A DNA stretch of 64,000 nucleotides from an uncultured Eubacteriales bacterium (GCA_900549475.1 UROF01000005.1:1-64000), one strand, 5' to 3'. Shown: positions 41,096 through 51,186, counted from the first letter of the stretch. Notes: generated by a model from the sequence alone, not told the origin. Numbers and translations: made by a program.

Positions 41096-42283
41096 TCAGC
41101 AGAACGCTGTGACCTGCTTGCCGTTGAGATAGACCTGCTTTTCACCGGTGACGGCGTGGATATCCGCCAGAGGATCTCCGGCCAGCCAGCAGATGAAGGA
41201 GGCGTTCTTCCCAGCCTCCAGAGTGCCCAGGCTGTCGGAAAGGCCCATAAGATCAGCGGAACCTACGGTGGCGGCAGTAAAGGCCTGCAGCGGCGTAAGA
41301 CCTGCCTCCACCATCAGCACCAGCTCAAAATAGGCCTTGTCATAGGGATCATAGGTATTGCCAGCATCGGTACCGAAGGCAATATTCACGCCCTTTTCGG
41401 CACACTTACGGAGCATATCCCGGTGGCGCTGGATCACGGACTTGCTGCGCAGGTGATCCGGGTTGCCCGGGTCTACCCGCAGGCCCTCCTCCACCGCATA
41501 GTAGGGAGCGGAGAGGGTGGGGACAATGTAGGTCCCCCGACGGACCATCTCATCCATGATATCCTCCGTCATAAACACGCCGTGTTCCACGGAGTCCACA
41601 CCGGCCCAGACGCCCCGACGGATAGCGGTATTGCCATGGGCGTGGATGGCAACCTTGCGGCCCATACCGTGGGCAGCTTCCACACCAGCGGCAAACTCCT
41701 CCTCTGTCAGCTCACAGGGGCCGGGCTCCGGACCGGGGGAATTGACACCGCCGGAGGCCATGATCTTCACCACATCAGCGCTGTCCCGGATCACTGTCCG
41801 GACACCCTTAGTGACCTCCTGGGGTCCATCGCAGGCAATGGCGATATTGCCGCCATGTCCCGCAGTAACAGAAATGGAGAGGCCGGTAGTCAAAACCTTG
41901 GGGCCGGGAACAAGGCCCTGGTCAATGGCATCCCGGATACCCAGAGAATAGCCGAAGATACTGCCCAGATCCCGGCAGGCCACCACGCCCGCCGACAACA
42001 GCAGGTTGGCATTGCGCAGGCCCTCGCAGATCAGGCGGGCCGCCTCACGGGGCTTCAGCTCGTCACTGTCGGACATATCCGAACCCACCAGATGGACATG
42101 GCAGTCCAGAATACCCGGCGTTACCCAGCCGCTCAGTTCCTCCCGGCGGGCATCGTCGGGGCAGGCGACTTCCGCCTGAGGACCGGCAGCCAGAATCTTT
42201 CCATCCTCTACCAGCATGGCAAAGTTATCTACAGTCTTTTTGCCATCAAACATCTTCTTGCCGGTATAGTATACCTTGCTCAT
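41096..42283 (-). CDS. Amidohydrolase (Xaa-Pro dipeptidase-like, binuclear)
   Basis: A 395-residue amidohydrolase. Metal ligands are evident: HxH in ILDCHVHLVG, a probable carboxylated Lys in VVKIMASGG, His in VAIHAHGN, His in SVEHGVF and Asp in FGTDAGNT. This arrangement is that of cytoplasmic prolidase-like and imidazolonepropionase-like enzymes (often acting on X-Pro or related amides). The ATG at 42283 overlaps the M29 peptidase stop (ATGA). Together with the other amidohydrolase (37015) it implies hydrolysis of an unusual amide bond. Confidence 0.85.
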   Translation of the reverse strand: MSKVYYTGKKMFDGKKTVDNFAMLVEDGKILAAGPQAEVACPDDARREELSGWVTPGILDCHVHLVGSDMSDSDELKPREAARLICEGLRNANLLLSAGVVACRDLGSIFGYSLGIRDAIDQGLVPGPKVLTTGLSISVTAGHGGNIAIACDGPQEVTKGVRTVIRDSADVVKIMASGGVNSPGPEPGPCELTEEEFAAGVEAAHGMGRKVAIHAHGNTAIRRGVWAGVDSVEHGVFMTEDIMDEMVRRGTYIVPTLSAPYYAVEEGLRVDPGNPDHLRSKSVIQRHRDMLRKCAEKGVNIAFGTDAGNTYDPYDKAYFELVLMVEAGLTPLQAFTAATVGSADLMGLSDSLGTLEAGKNASFICWLAGDPLADIHAVTGEKQVYLNGKQVTAFC

Positions 42284-43968
42284 CGCGTTTTCCTCCTCGT
42301 CAGTGGTTCATTCAGCGCTTCCGTCCCCGGCAGCACAAAGCGGCCCTTCTCCAGAATGGCCGTACGGGCGCCGTCTGCCCGCACACCCTCCAGCCGCTCC
42401 AGCTCGTCGAAGGCCAGCGTAATATCCGTATGAATATTGGTATATACTTCACCGCCCTCATTCCGACGGGCAGTGCGCTCGTTCTCCCGGGCAGTCATCT
42501 CCTTGTGGTCGTACAGGTTATACACCGGTGCGTCCTCTCCCCGGGCAAAACAGGGGTCTCCTATAGCAATATGGGGTCCCATCTTCTCCGCCAGGAGGAT
42601 GGGCATCCGGGGCACCAGATCCATGTCCCGGGCAATGGCGTAGGCCAGGGTATTGGTGCCGATGGCAAACTCACCCATAGGCAGGGTGTCACGGCCTTGG
42701 AGCAGATGCTCCTTTACATAAGCACAGCCTGCCTCCTGGCTGCCGCAGCCGCCGCAGCCATACGCTGTGATCATGCCATCCTGAAATGTCAAAATCAAAT
42801 CTTCAAAATAAACGCCCTTGAGATAAATCTCGTGGACATGGAGGGTACCCTCCGTACCCTGAAGGCGGGGGGTGGTAAACAGCTCCCCGTGGGGAATATT
42901 CAGATCCCCGCCGCAGTTGAGAAAATTGGTATCTTTATTCGGGTCCTTCAGCGGAGCCAGACGCACCGTCAGCTTCGTCTGATTGCCCGCAGCGCCTGTC
43001 AGTTCCACCCGTTCACAGCAGTCCAGCGCGTCGATCAACGTCTGCTGGATCAGCTCATAGCGCTGGGAATCCATGGTGTTGAGCTGGTAAAAAGCATCAA
43101 ACACCGCCGGGAAATTGTCCCCAACCAGCAGATTGGGGAAAGCTACCTTACAGAAAGAGAGGTCAGATGGGGCCAGATACCGGGCTTCCAGCTCCCGCTT
43201 GGCATTTTCCAGCGCCATCAGCCGTCTGCGGCGGTCAGCGCTGGGAACATAAGCATCTTTGGCAGGTTCCGGTACACCGGCCGCTTCCCCGAACTGGCCG
43301 ATGCCGATCATACCGCAGGTATCCAGAAGCTCTGTGGCACGGTCTGCAAAGGCCGTCTCATAGGCCGCCTGCAGCGCGGCGAATGTCTCCTCACTCAGGC
43401 ATGCGGCCCGATCGGCGCTGTGGGCCATGGCATAGGAACCGGACCAGGCCAGACACTGAGGCTGCTGGACAATGGCCCGCAGTCCCCGCTTTTCCAGAGA
43501 AGCCAGCACCGCCTGGGCCAGCGCCTCCTGCCCCACGCAGTAATTCAGCCGCACCAGCCGCCTGTCCCGGCGGTCCCGGCTCTGGCTGATAAAACCGTGG
43601 AGCAGCGCTTCCACAATGTGCTCGCCGATCTCTTCACACCGCTGAGGCGGGTAGCTGTAGAGAAACCGGGCCAGCTGCCGCTCCTCTTCACTGACAGGAA
43701 GTCCGTACTGCTCCAGCCAGGACCACTCCCGACCATTGGCCTGGCGCAAAACTGCCTCCCAGGGGTTTTCTTCGCCAAATACCGTCAGTGCCCGGACATC
43801 CGCCGCCGCGATGCGGCCGGCGTTTTCCGCCGCATATGTGGACAGCACTTGTTCCGTTTCCTCCAAGCTGCCGTCCGTCTCCTTCAGCCGCTGGACCAGA
43901 ATGGGGTCCTCTCCCAGCCAGCTGCGCTGGAGATGGCTTGTCATCTCCAGCCAGGAATTGCTACTCAT
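42280..43968 (-). CDS. M29 family aminopeptidase
   Basis: A 562-residue protein whose C-terminal two-thirds match the thermophilic aminopeptidase (M29/AmpS) family: LNIPHGELFTTPRLQGTEGT, MGEFAIGTNTLAYA and EKMGPHIAIGDP hold the presumed metal ligands (Glu, Glu, His, His, Asp). The N-terminal ~200 residues are longer than usual. M29 enzymes trim N-terminal residues broadly. It overlaps the next gene by 4 bases and the MATE gene by 8, giving tight coupling. Confidence 0.8.
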   Translation of the reverse strand: MSSNSWLEMTSHLQRSWLGEDPILVQRLKETDGSLEETEQVLSTYAAENAGRIAAADVRALTVFGEENPWEAVLRQANGREWSWLEQYGLPVSEEERQLARFLYSYPPQRCEEIGEHIVEALLHGFISQSRDRRDRRLVRLNYCVGQEALAQAVLASLEKRGLRAIVQQPQCLAWSGSYAMAHSADRAACLSEETFAALQAAYETAFADRATELLDTCGMIGIGQFGEAAGVPEPAKDAYVPSADRRRRLMALENAKRELEARYLAPSDLSFCKVAFPNLLVGDNFPAVFDAFYQLNTMDSQRYELIQQTLIDALDCCERVELTGAAGNQTKLTVRLAPLKDPNKDTNFLNCGGDLNIPHGELFTTPRLQGTEGTLHVHEIYLKGVYFEDLILTFQDGMITAYGCGGCGSQEAGCAYVKEHLLQGRDTLPMGEFAIGTNTLAYAIARDMDLVPRMPILLAEKMGPHIAIGDPCFARGEDAPVYNLYDHKEMTARENERTARRNEGGEVYTNIHTDITLAFDELERLEGVRADGARTAILEKGRFVLPGTEALNEPLTRRKTR

Positions 43969-45319
43969 AAGCCGCCTCCTCTCCCCGGGTCCAGGCGCTC
44001 AGAGACCCCTGGAACCGCTTCGAATGATAGTACCACAAAATGAGAAAGAATTCAAAGATCCATCCTATGGGAACAGACAGCCAAACGCCGATATATCCCA
44101 GCGGGGCACTCAGCAGAATAGCAGCAGGCAGACGGATCAGCCAATAGCCGGAGATCGTACCGGCCATAGGTACCAGCGTATTGCCCGTACCACGGATCAG
44201 GCCTTCCACCACGGTAAAATATCCGGCGATAAAATATCCCAGGCTCAGGATCTGAACATACCGGGCCGCCATCGTGGCGGTCTCGCCCTCCGCGCCGAAA
44301 AAGCGGGCCATATCAGTGCCAAAGCCCCACAACAGGATCAGCAGGACGCCGCCTACGCAGAAAGCCCAGATCATGGAATACTTTTTTGCTTCCTTTACCC
44401 GCTCCGGCTTTCCGGCGCCCAGGTTCTGGCTGGTAAAAATACCAAGGGCCTGCCCGATATTGGTGATGGGCGCGGAGGCAAAGGAGTCGATCCGGCTGCC
44501 GATGGTGTAGGCAGTAACTGCGCTGGAACCCAGGTTATTGACGACCACCTGGAGCAGCAGCATGCCCACACTCACTGCACACTGCTGGATCGAGGCAGGA
44601 ATGGCGCAGTAGGCGCCGCGGCGCAGCATTTTTGCAGACAGGTTCAGGTTCCGGACATCGTAACGGATAATGGGGTAATACCGATTCACATACACGACGC
44701 ACATCACAAAGGATATGACCTGCGCCACCACAGTGGCAACAGCTGCGCCTTCCACACCCATACCCAGGCCCTGCACCGTCCACAGATCCAAACCAGCATT
44801 GATTATGGTACAGATCAGGAGAAAGACAAGGGGTGCCTTGGAGTTTCCCGAGGCACGGATCGCACCGGACATGGTATTATAGCCTGCGATTCCAGGGATA
44901 CCCAGGAAAATAATGCGCAGATACGCAACGGCATCCTCCATCTGCTCCGGCTGTGTACGGATCATTTTCAGCAGCAGCGGCGTACCAAAAAAGCCCATGA
45001 CCGCTACCACCACAGAGAGCAGCATGATGGCTGTAAAAAGCGTATCAAATACCTGCTTGACTCCTGTTTTATCCCTTCGGCCTATGTACTGTCCCAGCAG
45101 GATCTCCTCACCGATTCCCAGGCCGATTACCAGTGCCAGCACGACATTGATGATGGGTTGGCTTACGCCGATCGCCCCCAGGGCGTTTTCCCCAACAAAC
45201 CTGCCGATGATCATGGCGTCGATGGAATTGTACAGCTGCTGAAGGATATTGCCGGCCAGTATAGGCAGTACAAACCGCAGCAGTCTGCTGCCGACGGGAC
45301 CGTCGATCAACGCCGTCAT
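43961..45319 (-). CDS. MATE family multidrug/metabolite exporter
   Basis: A 452-residue transporter with about twelve membrane helices, of the MATE group (NorM/DinF-like). The first helices include RFVLPILAGNILQQLYNSIDAMIIG, a hallmark. Such proteins export cationic or other small molecules using Na+ or H+. In this unit it may export a product or an unwanted moiety of peptide breakdown. ATG 45319 has AAAGGAGG upstream. It is separated from oppA by a hairpin, so expression may be lower than that of the binding protein. Confidence 0.9.
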   Translation of the reverse strand: MTALIDGPVGSRLLRFVLPILAGNILQQLYNSIDAMIIGRFVGENALGAIGVSQPIINVVLALVIGLGIGEEILLGQYIGRRDKTGVKQVFDTLFTAIMLLSVVVAVMGFFGTPLLLKMIRTQPEQMEDAVAYLRIIFLGIPGIAGYNTMSGAIRASGNSKAPLVFLLICTIINAGLDLWTVQGLGMGVEGAAVATVVAQVISFVMCVVYVNRYYPIIRYDVRNLNLSAKMLRRGAYCAIPASIQQCAVSVGMLLLQVVVNNLGSSAVTAYTIGSRIDSFASAPITNIGQALGIFTSQNLGAGKPERVKEAKKYSMIWAFCVGGVLLILLWGFGTDMARFFGAEGETATMAARYVQILSLGYFIAGYFTVVEGLIRGTGNTLVPMAGTISGYWLIRLPAAILLSAPLGYIGVWLSVPIGWIFEFFLILWYYHSKRFQGSLSAWTRGEEAAYE

Positions 45320-45346
45320 CTATCTTCCTCCTTTTTCTCACCACAG

Positions 45347-45389
45347 GATGGCGGGTGGGCGCAGACTTGCATCTGCCCCGCCCGCCATC
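45347..45389 (-). terminator. Hairpin between oppA and the MATE gene (possible attenuator)
   Basis: GATGGCGGG (45347-45355) pairs with CCCGCCATC (45381-45389), with further inner pairing (GCAGAC with ATCTGC). No T-run follows on the minus strand, so this is probably a stability or partial-termination element setting the oppA-to-downstream ratio. Confidence 0.45.
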
Positions 45390-45403
45390 ACAAGCATCAA
45401 TAT

Positions 45404-47080
45404 TTACTCGACGATGTATACGTTCTTGAAGTCGATCTCATAACCGTAGTTATAGATCTCCACACCGCGGACGTTCTGTGCGACCGCCCAGTTGTTCTCA
45501 GCGTAGAGCTGAGGGATGTAGATGAAGTTCTCCAGGACCATCTTCTCGATGTCCATCCAGGTCTGGATACGCTCATTGCCCACCTGGGTGTGAGCCAGCT
45601 CAACCAGGGAACGGAACTCCTCGTTGTCCCACTTGCCTTCATCATAGATGAACTGCATGAAGCCCTGAGGATCGCGGTAGTCGGAATCCTGACCGCCGCC
45701 GATTACGCAGTCAAAGGTACCTTCCATCAGCATGGGCAGCAGCACGTTCATATCCAGAACGCTGACGGGCATCTCCACGCCCAGGTTGGTCTTCCACATG
45801 TTCTGAATGGCCTGAGCCTGGGTCTGACCACCGGACAGGCACTGGATGGAGAAGCCGTTCTGCAGATCCTCCACGGTCTTGCCCAGCTCATCAAGTCCGG
45901 TCTGGAGCAGTTCCTGAGCATGCTCGATCTCAGCAGGATCGTTGGCATCGGTCACCACATTGCCGGCCTGCTCACGGAAGTCGCCGCCATCCAGGCCCAG
46001 AACTCCCGGAGGCACCAGACCATAAGCAGCCAGATCGCCGTTGCCCATGATCTGCTCAGCCATCAGAGTACGGTTGAAGGCGATGGAGAAAGCTTCACGG
46101 ATATTCTTGTTGGACAGGAACTCGTTGTTGGGGTTGAACTCAATGAAGGTAACCTTCATGCGGCTGTTGGTGACAATATTCTCGCCAGCATAGACATCCA
46201 GCATGTCGTTGCTCACACGCATGACACCCAGCTCGCCGCTCTGGTACATACCGGTCAGGGTGTTGGTATCAGCGGTGATGGTAACATCCACCCGCTCCAG
46301 CTTTACGTTCTCAGCATCCCAGTAGTTCTCGTTCTTCTCGAGAACCATGGAGTTTTTGTGGGTCCACTCAGTCAGAACAAAGGGACCAGAGGAGACGACC
46401 TTGTCCACATCGGTACCGTAGAGGTCGCCGTACTTCTCACCGGCAGCCTTCTGGATAGGAGCAAAGCCGGCAGAGGTCATCATATCCACAAAGAAATCGC
46501 AGGGCTCAGCAGTGGTGATCTCAATGGTCTTGTCGTCCACAGCCTTTACACCCAGCTCATCAGCGCCCACTTCGCCCTTATAGAAGGCTTCGGCGTTGAG
46601 GATGGGGAAATAGCGGTAAGCAATGGCGGAACCCAGCTCGGGGTCCAGGGCACGCTGGTAGCTGTACACGATATCCTCTACCGTGATGTCAGTACCATCG
46701 GACCACTTGGCACCCTCACGCAGGGTCAGGGTATGTACCGTATGATCCTCATTGGTCTGATAGTCGGTCATCAAGCCGGGGATCCAACCGCCCTCGCTGT
46801 CACGGCGGAGCATGGGCTCATGGACAGCAGCAATGATCTGGCTGGCCTCACCGTTGTTGTTGACCCAAGGATCAAGATTCTCAGGCTCATTGTTCAGGAA
46901 AAAGCCGAACACCTGCTCAGCAGCCAGCTTCTCCTCTCCGCTGTCGGTATCATCAGTCTGATTACCAGTGTTGTTGTTGGTGGTGGTGTTGTTTGCGGGG
47001 TCACCACCGCAGGCCACCAGTGCGAGGATCATGATCAGCGCAAGTGCAAGGGACAGAAGCTTCTTAAAATTCGCTTTCAT
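45404..47080 (-). CDS. oppA: Oligopeptide ABC transporter substrate-binding lipoprotein
   Basis: A 558-residue OppA/DppA-type (SBP_bac_5) lipoprotein. The signal peptide ends in a lipobox near residue 24 (ALVACGG), so the mature protein is anchored to the outer face of the membrane. A negative, Asn/Thr-rich linker (residues 26-50) is followed by the binding fold, with the typical LDPWVNN and LREGAKWSDGTDITVEDIVYSY segments. Peptide specificity cannot be read. It lies last of the five opp genes. Confidence 0.93.
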   Translation of the reverse strand: MKANFKKLLSLALALIMILALVACGGDPANNTTTNNNTGNQTDDTDSGEEKLAAEQVFGFFLNNEPENLDPWVNNNGEASQIIAAVHEPMLRRDSEGGWIPGLMTDYQTNEDHTVHTLTLREGAKWSDGTDITVEDIVYSYQRALDPELGSAIAYRYFPILNAEAFYKGEVGADELGVKAVDDKTIEITTAEPCDFFVDMMTSAGFAPIQKAAGEKYGDLYGTDVDKVVSSGPFVLTEWTHKNSMVLEKNENYWDAENVKLERVDVTITADTNTLTGMYQSGELGVMRVSNDMLDVYAGENIVTNSRMKVTFIEFNPNNEFLSNKNIREAFSIAFNRTLMAEQIMGNGDLAAYGLVPPGVLGLDGGDFREQAGNVVTDANDPAEIEHAQELLQTGLDELGKTVEDLQNGFSIQCLSGGQTQAQAIQNMWKTNLGVEMPVSVLDMNVLLPMLMEGTFDCVIGGGQDSDYRDPQGFMQFIYDEGKWDNEEFRSLVELAHTQVGNERIQTWMDIEKMVLENFIYIPQLYAENNWAVAQNVRGVEIYNYGYEIDFKNVYIVE

Positions 47081-47135
47081 ACGTTTCCTCCTAAAGTTTT
47101 TATTCTTTGCTTATGATCAGCGGTTTCCCGCAGGA

Positions 47136-48107
47136 TCAACCATTTACCGCATGGCAGGCTACCATGTGGCCGGGAGCGCACTCCTTGAGTGCAGGGGCCT
47201 GCTCGGAGCAGATGGGCTTGGCGTAAGCGCAGCGGGTGCAGAACTTGCAGCCCTTAGGCGCATGGATGGGGCTGGGGATCTCACCCTTGAGCTCGATACG
47301 CTGACGCTGCTTCTCCTGACGGGGGTTGGCCACAGGGATGGCAGAGAAGAGCGCCTTTGTGTAGGGATGCTGGGGATGCTCATAGAGCTCCCGGTTGGAG
47401 GCATACTCCATCAGGCTGCCCAGGTACATGACCGCCACGGTATCGGAGATATAACGCACCATGGACAGATCGTGGGCAATGAAGATGTAGGAAAGCCCCT
47501 TCTCACCCTGAAGGTTCAGCAGCAGGTTCATCACCTGTGCCTGGATGGATACATCCAGAGCGGAAATAGGCTCGTCGCAGATGATCAGTTCCGGCTCCAT
47601 GGAGAGGGCGCGGGCGATACCGATACGCTGACGCTGGCCGCCGGAAAACTCGTGGGGGAAGCGGTTGGCGTGCTCCTCATTGAGGCCCACGATCCGCAGC
47701 AGCTCCAGCACTTTCTCCTTGCGCTCCGCCGCTGAGAGGTGGATGGCCCGGTTCAGATCCCATCCCTCGGCGATCAGATCGCTGACCGTCATACGGGGAT
47801 TGAGGCAGGCATAGGGGTCCTGGAAGATCATCTGGATGCTCCGGGCCAGCTCCTGGCGGAACGCCCGGGTGCTCTTGCCGGTAATATCCTTGCCGTTGAG
47901 GAGGATCTTACCGTCGGTAGGATCGTAGATCCGGATGAGGGTACGGCCCAGAGTACTCTTGCCGCAGCCGGATTCACCTACCAGGCCCAGGGTCTTGCCC
48001 CGTTCTACCTGGATGGAAACACCGTCTACTGCCTTGACCTCCTGGCCCCGGCGGATACGGAAATACTTCTTTAGATTTTCTGTTTGGAGAATAATATCCT
48101 TATCCAT
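47136..48107 (-). CDS. oppF: Oligopeptide ABC transporter ATPase OppF
   Basis: A 323-residue ATPase. Walker A is GESGCGKSTLGRTLI, the signature FSGGQRQRIGIARAL, Walker B ELIICDEPISALD, with an oligo_HPY C-terminal domain including the four-cysteine region near CKFCTRCAYAKPIC (a presumed Fe-S cluster site). Start ATG 48107 with GGAGGT overlaps oppD by 8 bases; the frame to 48206 is not supported by a ribosome site. Confidence 0.93.
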   Translation of the reverse strand: MDKDIILQTENLKKYFRIRRGQEVKAVDGVSIQVERGKTLGLVGESGCGKSTLGRTLIRIYDPTDGKILLNGKDITGKSTRAFRQELARSIQMIFQDPYACLNPRMTVSDLIAEGWDLNRAIHLSAAERKEKVLELLRIVGLNEEHANRFPHEFSGGQRQRIGIARALSMEPELIICDEPISALDVSIQAQVMNLLLNLQGEKGLSYIFIAHDLSMVRYISDTVAVMYLGSLMEYASNRELYEHPQHPYTKALFSAIPVANPRQEKQRQRIELKGEIPSPIHAPKGCKFCTRCAYAKPICSEQAPALKECAPGHMVACHAVNG

Positions 48108-49146
48108 TTCTGACGACCTCCTGTCCGGTAATCGGGTTGACGGCCGGCATCGCCTTTTTGTGGTAAAGCCAGCAGGAAGCGTAATGCCCCTCACCCTCCT
48201 GAGCACAGGTGGGCGGATACAGCTGATTGCATACCTTCATGGCGTGGGGGCAGCGGGCCGCAAACGGGCAGCCCGCAGGCGGATTGAACAGGTCCGGAGG
48301 CGTACCCAGGATGGGATGCAGCGGCTTGCGGTCGCTGGTGTCCTCCGGGGGAATGGACTGCAGAACGCCCCAGGTATAGGGGTGGGCCGGATGCTCAAAT
48401 ATGTCCTCCGCCGCACCGTACTCCATGATCTTACCTGCGTACATGACCGCGATATTATCCGCGATGTTGGCTACCACGCCCAGGTCGTGGGTGATCATGA
48501 TGATGGAAGTGTCGTATTTCTTCTGGATATCCTTGATCAGGTCCAGGATCTGGGCCTGGATCGTCACGTCCAGAGCGGTAGTGGGCTCATCGGCGATAAG
48601 CAGCTTGGGATTCACCGCCATAGCCAGAGCGATCATGGCACGCTGGCGCATACCGCCGGAAAACTCGTGGGGGTACTGCTTGAAGCGGTCCTCCGGGCTG
48701 GGGATACCGGCCAGAGCCAGCGTATCCAGCACGATCTTCTTCGCTTCTGCTTTGGACTTGCCGCCGCACTTGAGAACGCCCTCCATGATCTGCTTGCCGA
48801 TGGTCATGGTGGGGTTGAGGCTGGTCATGGGGTCCTGGAAGATCATACGGATCTCCTGGGCCCGAACCTTCTCCATCTCCCGCTCGGAAGCGGTCATCAG
48901 GTCCCGGCCGTCAAAGAGGATCTGGCCCTTTTTATACATTCCCTTAGGCTTGTCGGGATTCAGCCGGATGATGGACTTGGCCGTCACGGATTTACCGCAG
49001 CCGGACTCACCCACCAGACCCAGGCTCTTGCCACGCTCCAGGGTAAAGCTGACACCTCGGACCGCCTGCACCTCACCGGCGTAGGTCTTGAAGGAAAAGG
49101 TGAGGTCTCTTACGTCCAGCAGGACGTTATTGTTCTTTTCTCCCAT
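48100..49146 (-). CDS. oppD: Oligopeptide ABC transporter ATPase OppD
   Basis: A 348-residue ATPase with Walker A GESGCGKSVTAKSII, signature FSGGMRQRAMIALAM, Walker B KLLIADEPTTALD and an oligo_HPY tail with clustered cysteines (CPFAARCPHAMKVC). It pairs with OppF to energise the OppB/OppC channel. The ATG at 49146 follows GGAGGGG. Confidence 0.93.
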   Translation of the reverse strand: MGEKNNNVLLDVRDLTFSFKTYAGEVQAVRGVSFTLERGKSLGLVGESGCGKSVTAKSIIRLNPDKPKGMYKKGQILFDGRDLMTASEREMEKVRAQEIRMIFQDPMTSLNPTMTIGKQIMEGVLKCGGKSKAEAKKIVLDTLALAGIPSPEDRFKQYPHEFSGGMRQRAMIALAMAVNPKLLIADEPTTALDVTIQAQILDLIKDIQKKYDTSIIMITHDLGVVANIADNIAVMYAGKIMEYGAAEDIFEHPAHPYTWGVLQSIPPEDTSDRKPLHPILGTPPDLFNPPAGCPFAARCPHAMKVCNQLYPPTCAQEGEGHYASCWLYHKKAMPAVNPITGQEVVRNG

Positions 49147-49159
49147 GATCGTCCCCTCC

Positions 49160-50110
49160 TTACTGTCTCATTCTGGGATCCAGCGCGTCCCGCAGGCCGT
49201 CGCCCATCAGGTTAAAGCAGAGCATGGTGATGCAGATCAGCAGTGCGGGGAAGAAAAGCTGATAGGGATAAGACAGCAGCATATTGGCGCCGTCGCTGGC
49301 CAGGGAGCCCCAGCTTGCCATCGGCAGAGGAATACCCAGACCGATATAGCTGAGGAAGGCCTCAGAGAAGATAGCGCCGGGGATGGCGTTGGCCATGCTG
49401 ATGATGATGGGGCTCATGGCATTGGGCAGCAGGTGCTTCAAAATGACCCAGATGCTGCCTGCACCCATGGTGCGGCTGGCCATGACGAATTCAGATTCCT
49501 TGAGCTGGAACACCTGGCCGCGGAACAACCGGGCCATGCCGATCCAGCCGGTAACGGCAATGGCAATGATGATCGGCAGAACGCCGGGCTTCATAATGAG
49601 GATCAGCAGCACCACCCACAGCATCTGGGGGATGGAGGCGATCAATTCGCAAAAGCGCATCATCAGGTTATCTGCCAGACCACCGAAGTATCCGGCGATA
49701 CCGCCGTAGAGGATGCCGATGGTACCGTTCAGGACAGCCACCACGAAGGCGATGGCAAGGCTGACACGGGCACCTTCCCAGCAGCGGGTAAAGATATCGC
49801 GGCCCAGGTTATCCGTACCGAAAATGTGCTCGGCGCTGGGTCCCTGGTTGATGGAGAACAGGTCCTGCGTATCATAATCATAAGGGCTGAACATGGGCTG
49901 CAGAATAGCCATCAGGATAATGATGGTCAGGATCACAGCGGAGACCATGGCCACCTTGTTGCTCCGGAAGCGCCGCCATGCGTCACTCCAATAGCTCAGA
50001 GAGGGACGGGTCATCCGGTCCGCATCCACATAGGCGGAGTCATCCTTGACAAACAGTTCGTCAGACAGCTCAGCCGGATCAATGGCCACAGCTTCAGTAA
50101 ACTCTTTCAT
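49160..50110 (-). CDS. oppC: Oligopeptide ABC transporter permease OppC
   Basis: A 316-residue permease with a long cytoplasmic start containing the OppC_N region, then six membrane helices and the EAA loop (ASRTMGAGSIWVILKHLLPNAM). ATG 50110 follows a GGAGGGGGG site and was preferred to a TTG at 50179, which overlaps oppB. Confidence 0.93.
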   Translation of the reverse strand: MKEFTEAVAIDPAELSDELFVKDDSAYVDADRMTRPSLSYWSDAWRRFRSNKVAMVSAVILTIIILMAILQPMFSPYDYDTQDLFSINQGPSAEHIFGTDNLGRDIFTRCWEGARVSLAIAFVVAVLNGTIGILYGGIAGYFGGLADNLMMRFCELIASIPQMLWVVLLILIMKPGVLPIIIAIAVTGWIGMARLFRGQVFQLKESEFVMASRTMGAGSIWVILKHLLPNAMSPIIISMANAIPGAIFSEAFLSYIGLGIPLPMASWGSLASDGANMLLSYPYQLFFPALLICITMLCFNLMGDGLRDALDPRMRQ

Positions 50111-50126
50111 TGTGCTCCCCCCCTCC

Positions 50127-51047
50127 TTACTTGGCGATGCGGATCCGGGGATCCACCAGACCGTAAACGATGTCCACAATAAAGTAGCAGATAATAGAAA
50201 TAAAGGAAAAGATAATGGTCAGACCCATGATCATGGTGTAGTCGGAGTTCTGGATGGCCAGGATCATAGACTGTCCGATGCCAGGGATGTTGAAGATCTT
50301 CTCAATGACGAAGTTACCTGTCAGCACACCGGCGCACATGGGGCCCAGAGAGGTAACCAGAGGCAGGAAGGAGTTACGCAGCATGTGCTTGCGAACGATC
50401 TCGCCCTGGGTCAGGCCCTTGCTCTTGGCCGTATAGATGTAATCCTGTCCCATGGTATCCAGCATACTGGTACGCAGCATACGGGCATAGAAAGCGATGT
50501 TGGTGAATGCGGCTGCGGCAATGGGCAGCACCGCATAGGTCCAGCCCCGCCAGCCCTGGATGGGGAAGAGGCCCCACTCCACCGCGAAATAGCGCTGGAT
50601 CAGGGAACCAAAGACGAAGTTTGGCACCGAAACACCTAAAATTGCTAATATGATAACTATGTAGTCTACTGCGCCTTTATTTTTTAGTGCCGCTATCGAT
50701 CCCAGGATAGAACCGATGATGCAGCCCACCAGCACACCGCCGAAGCCGACGATGGCGGATACCGGCATACCGGTAGCCACGTCGCCAGCCACGGTCTGCC
50801 CCTTGTACTTCATGGATGTACCAAAGTTACCATGGAGCAGATTGCCCATATAGGTCAGATACTGCTGCCACACCGGCTTATCCAGTCCGTACTCCTTTTC
50901 CAGCGCTTCCCTGACGCTATCCGGTGTTTCCCGGGAGATCTCAAAGGGCTGCCCGGGTATGGCGTGCATCAAGAAAAACGTCGCGGTGGCTACCAGGAAT
51001 AGGGTCAACAGCATGGATAGGAATCTCTTTACTGTATATCGGAGCAT
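50127..51047 (-). CDS. oppB: Oligopeptide ABC transporter permease OppB
   Basis: A 306-residue permease with six helices, the N-terminal helix RFLSMLLTLFLVATATFFLMHAIPG and an EAA loop (YTAKSKGLTQGEIVRKHMLRN). It is the first gene of the long minus-strand unit. The ATG at 51047 is spaced correctly from GGGGGA; ATG 51056 would be too close. The promoter lies at 51158-51186, leaving about 105 bases of leader. Confidence 0.93.
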   Translation of the reverse strand: MLRYTVKRFLSMLLTLFLVATATFFLMHAIPGQPFEISRETPDSVREALEKEYGLDKPVWQQYLTYMGNLLHGNFGTSMKYKGQTVAGDVATGMPVSAIVGFGGVLVGCIIGSILGSIAALKNKGAVDYIVIILAILGVSVPNFVFGSLIQRYFAVEWGLFPIQGWRGWTYAVLPIAAAAFTNIAFYARMLRTSMLDTMGQDYIYTAKSKGLTQGEIVRKHMLRNSFLPLVTSLGPMCAGVLTGNFVIEKIFNIPGIGQSMILAIQNSDYTMIMGLTIIFSFISIICYFIVDIVYGLVDPRIRIAK

Positions 51048-51157
51048 AATATTCATTCCCCCTGTTTCTTTACTTTTTCTCCGAACCCTCAATGTTGCTT
51101 TTGTGCCTTAGTGATTTTCCCTGACCAGGCACGAATTGTTTCCCGCGCTTTTGTTTA

Positions 51158-51186
51158 AGAATACCATCTCCTCTCGCATATGTCAA
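51158..51186 (-). promoter_or_regulatory. Promoter of the opp-peptidase unit
   Basis: On the minus strand TTGACA (51186-51181), 17 bases, TATTCT (51163-51158). It is back to back with the lyase promoter; the 35 bases between the two -35 boxes are very A/T-rich and are an obvious site for a shared regulator. Confidence 0.75.

Noticed and set aside
38363..42433. Two long plus-strand open frames over the M3 peptidase, alcohol dehydrogenase and amidohydrolase genes
   Set aside because: Shadows of three well-defined minus-strand enzymes with active-site motifs.
43736..47116. Plus-strand open frame of 1126 codons
   Set aside because: It runs antisense over the MATE and oppA genes, both of which have clear domains, ribosome sites and normal lengths. 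Its own protein has no recognisable domain and a composition typical of frames opposite high-GC genes.
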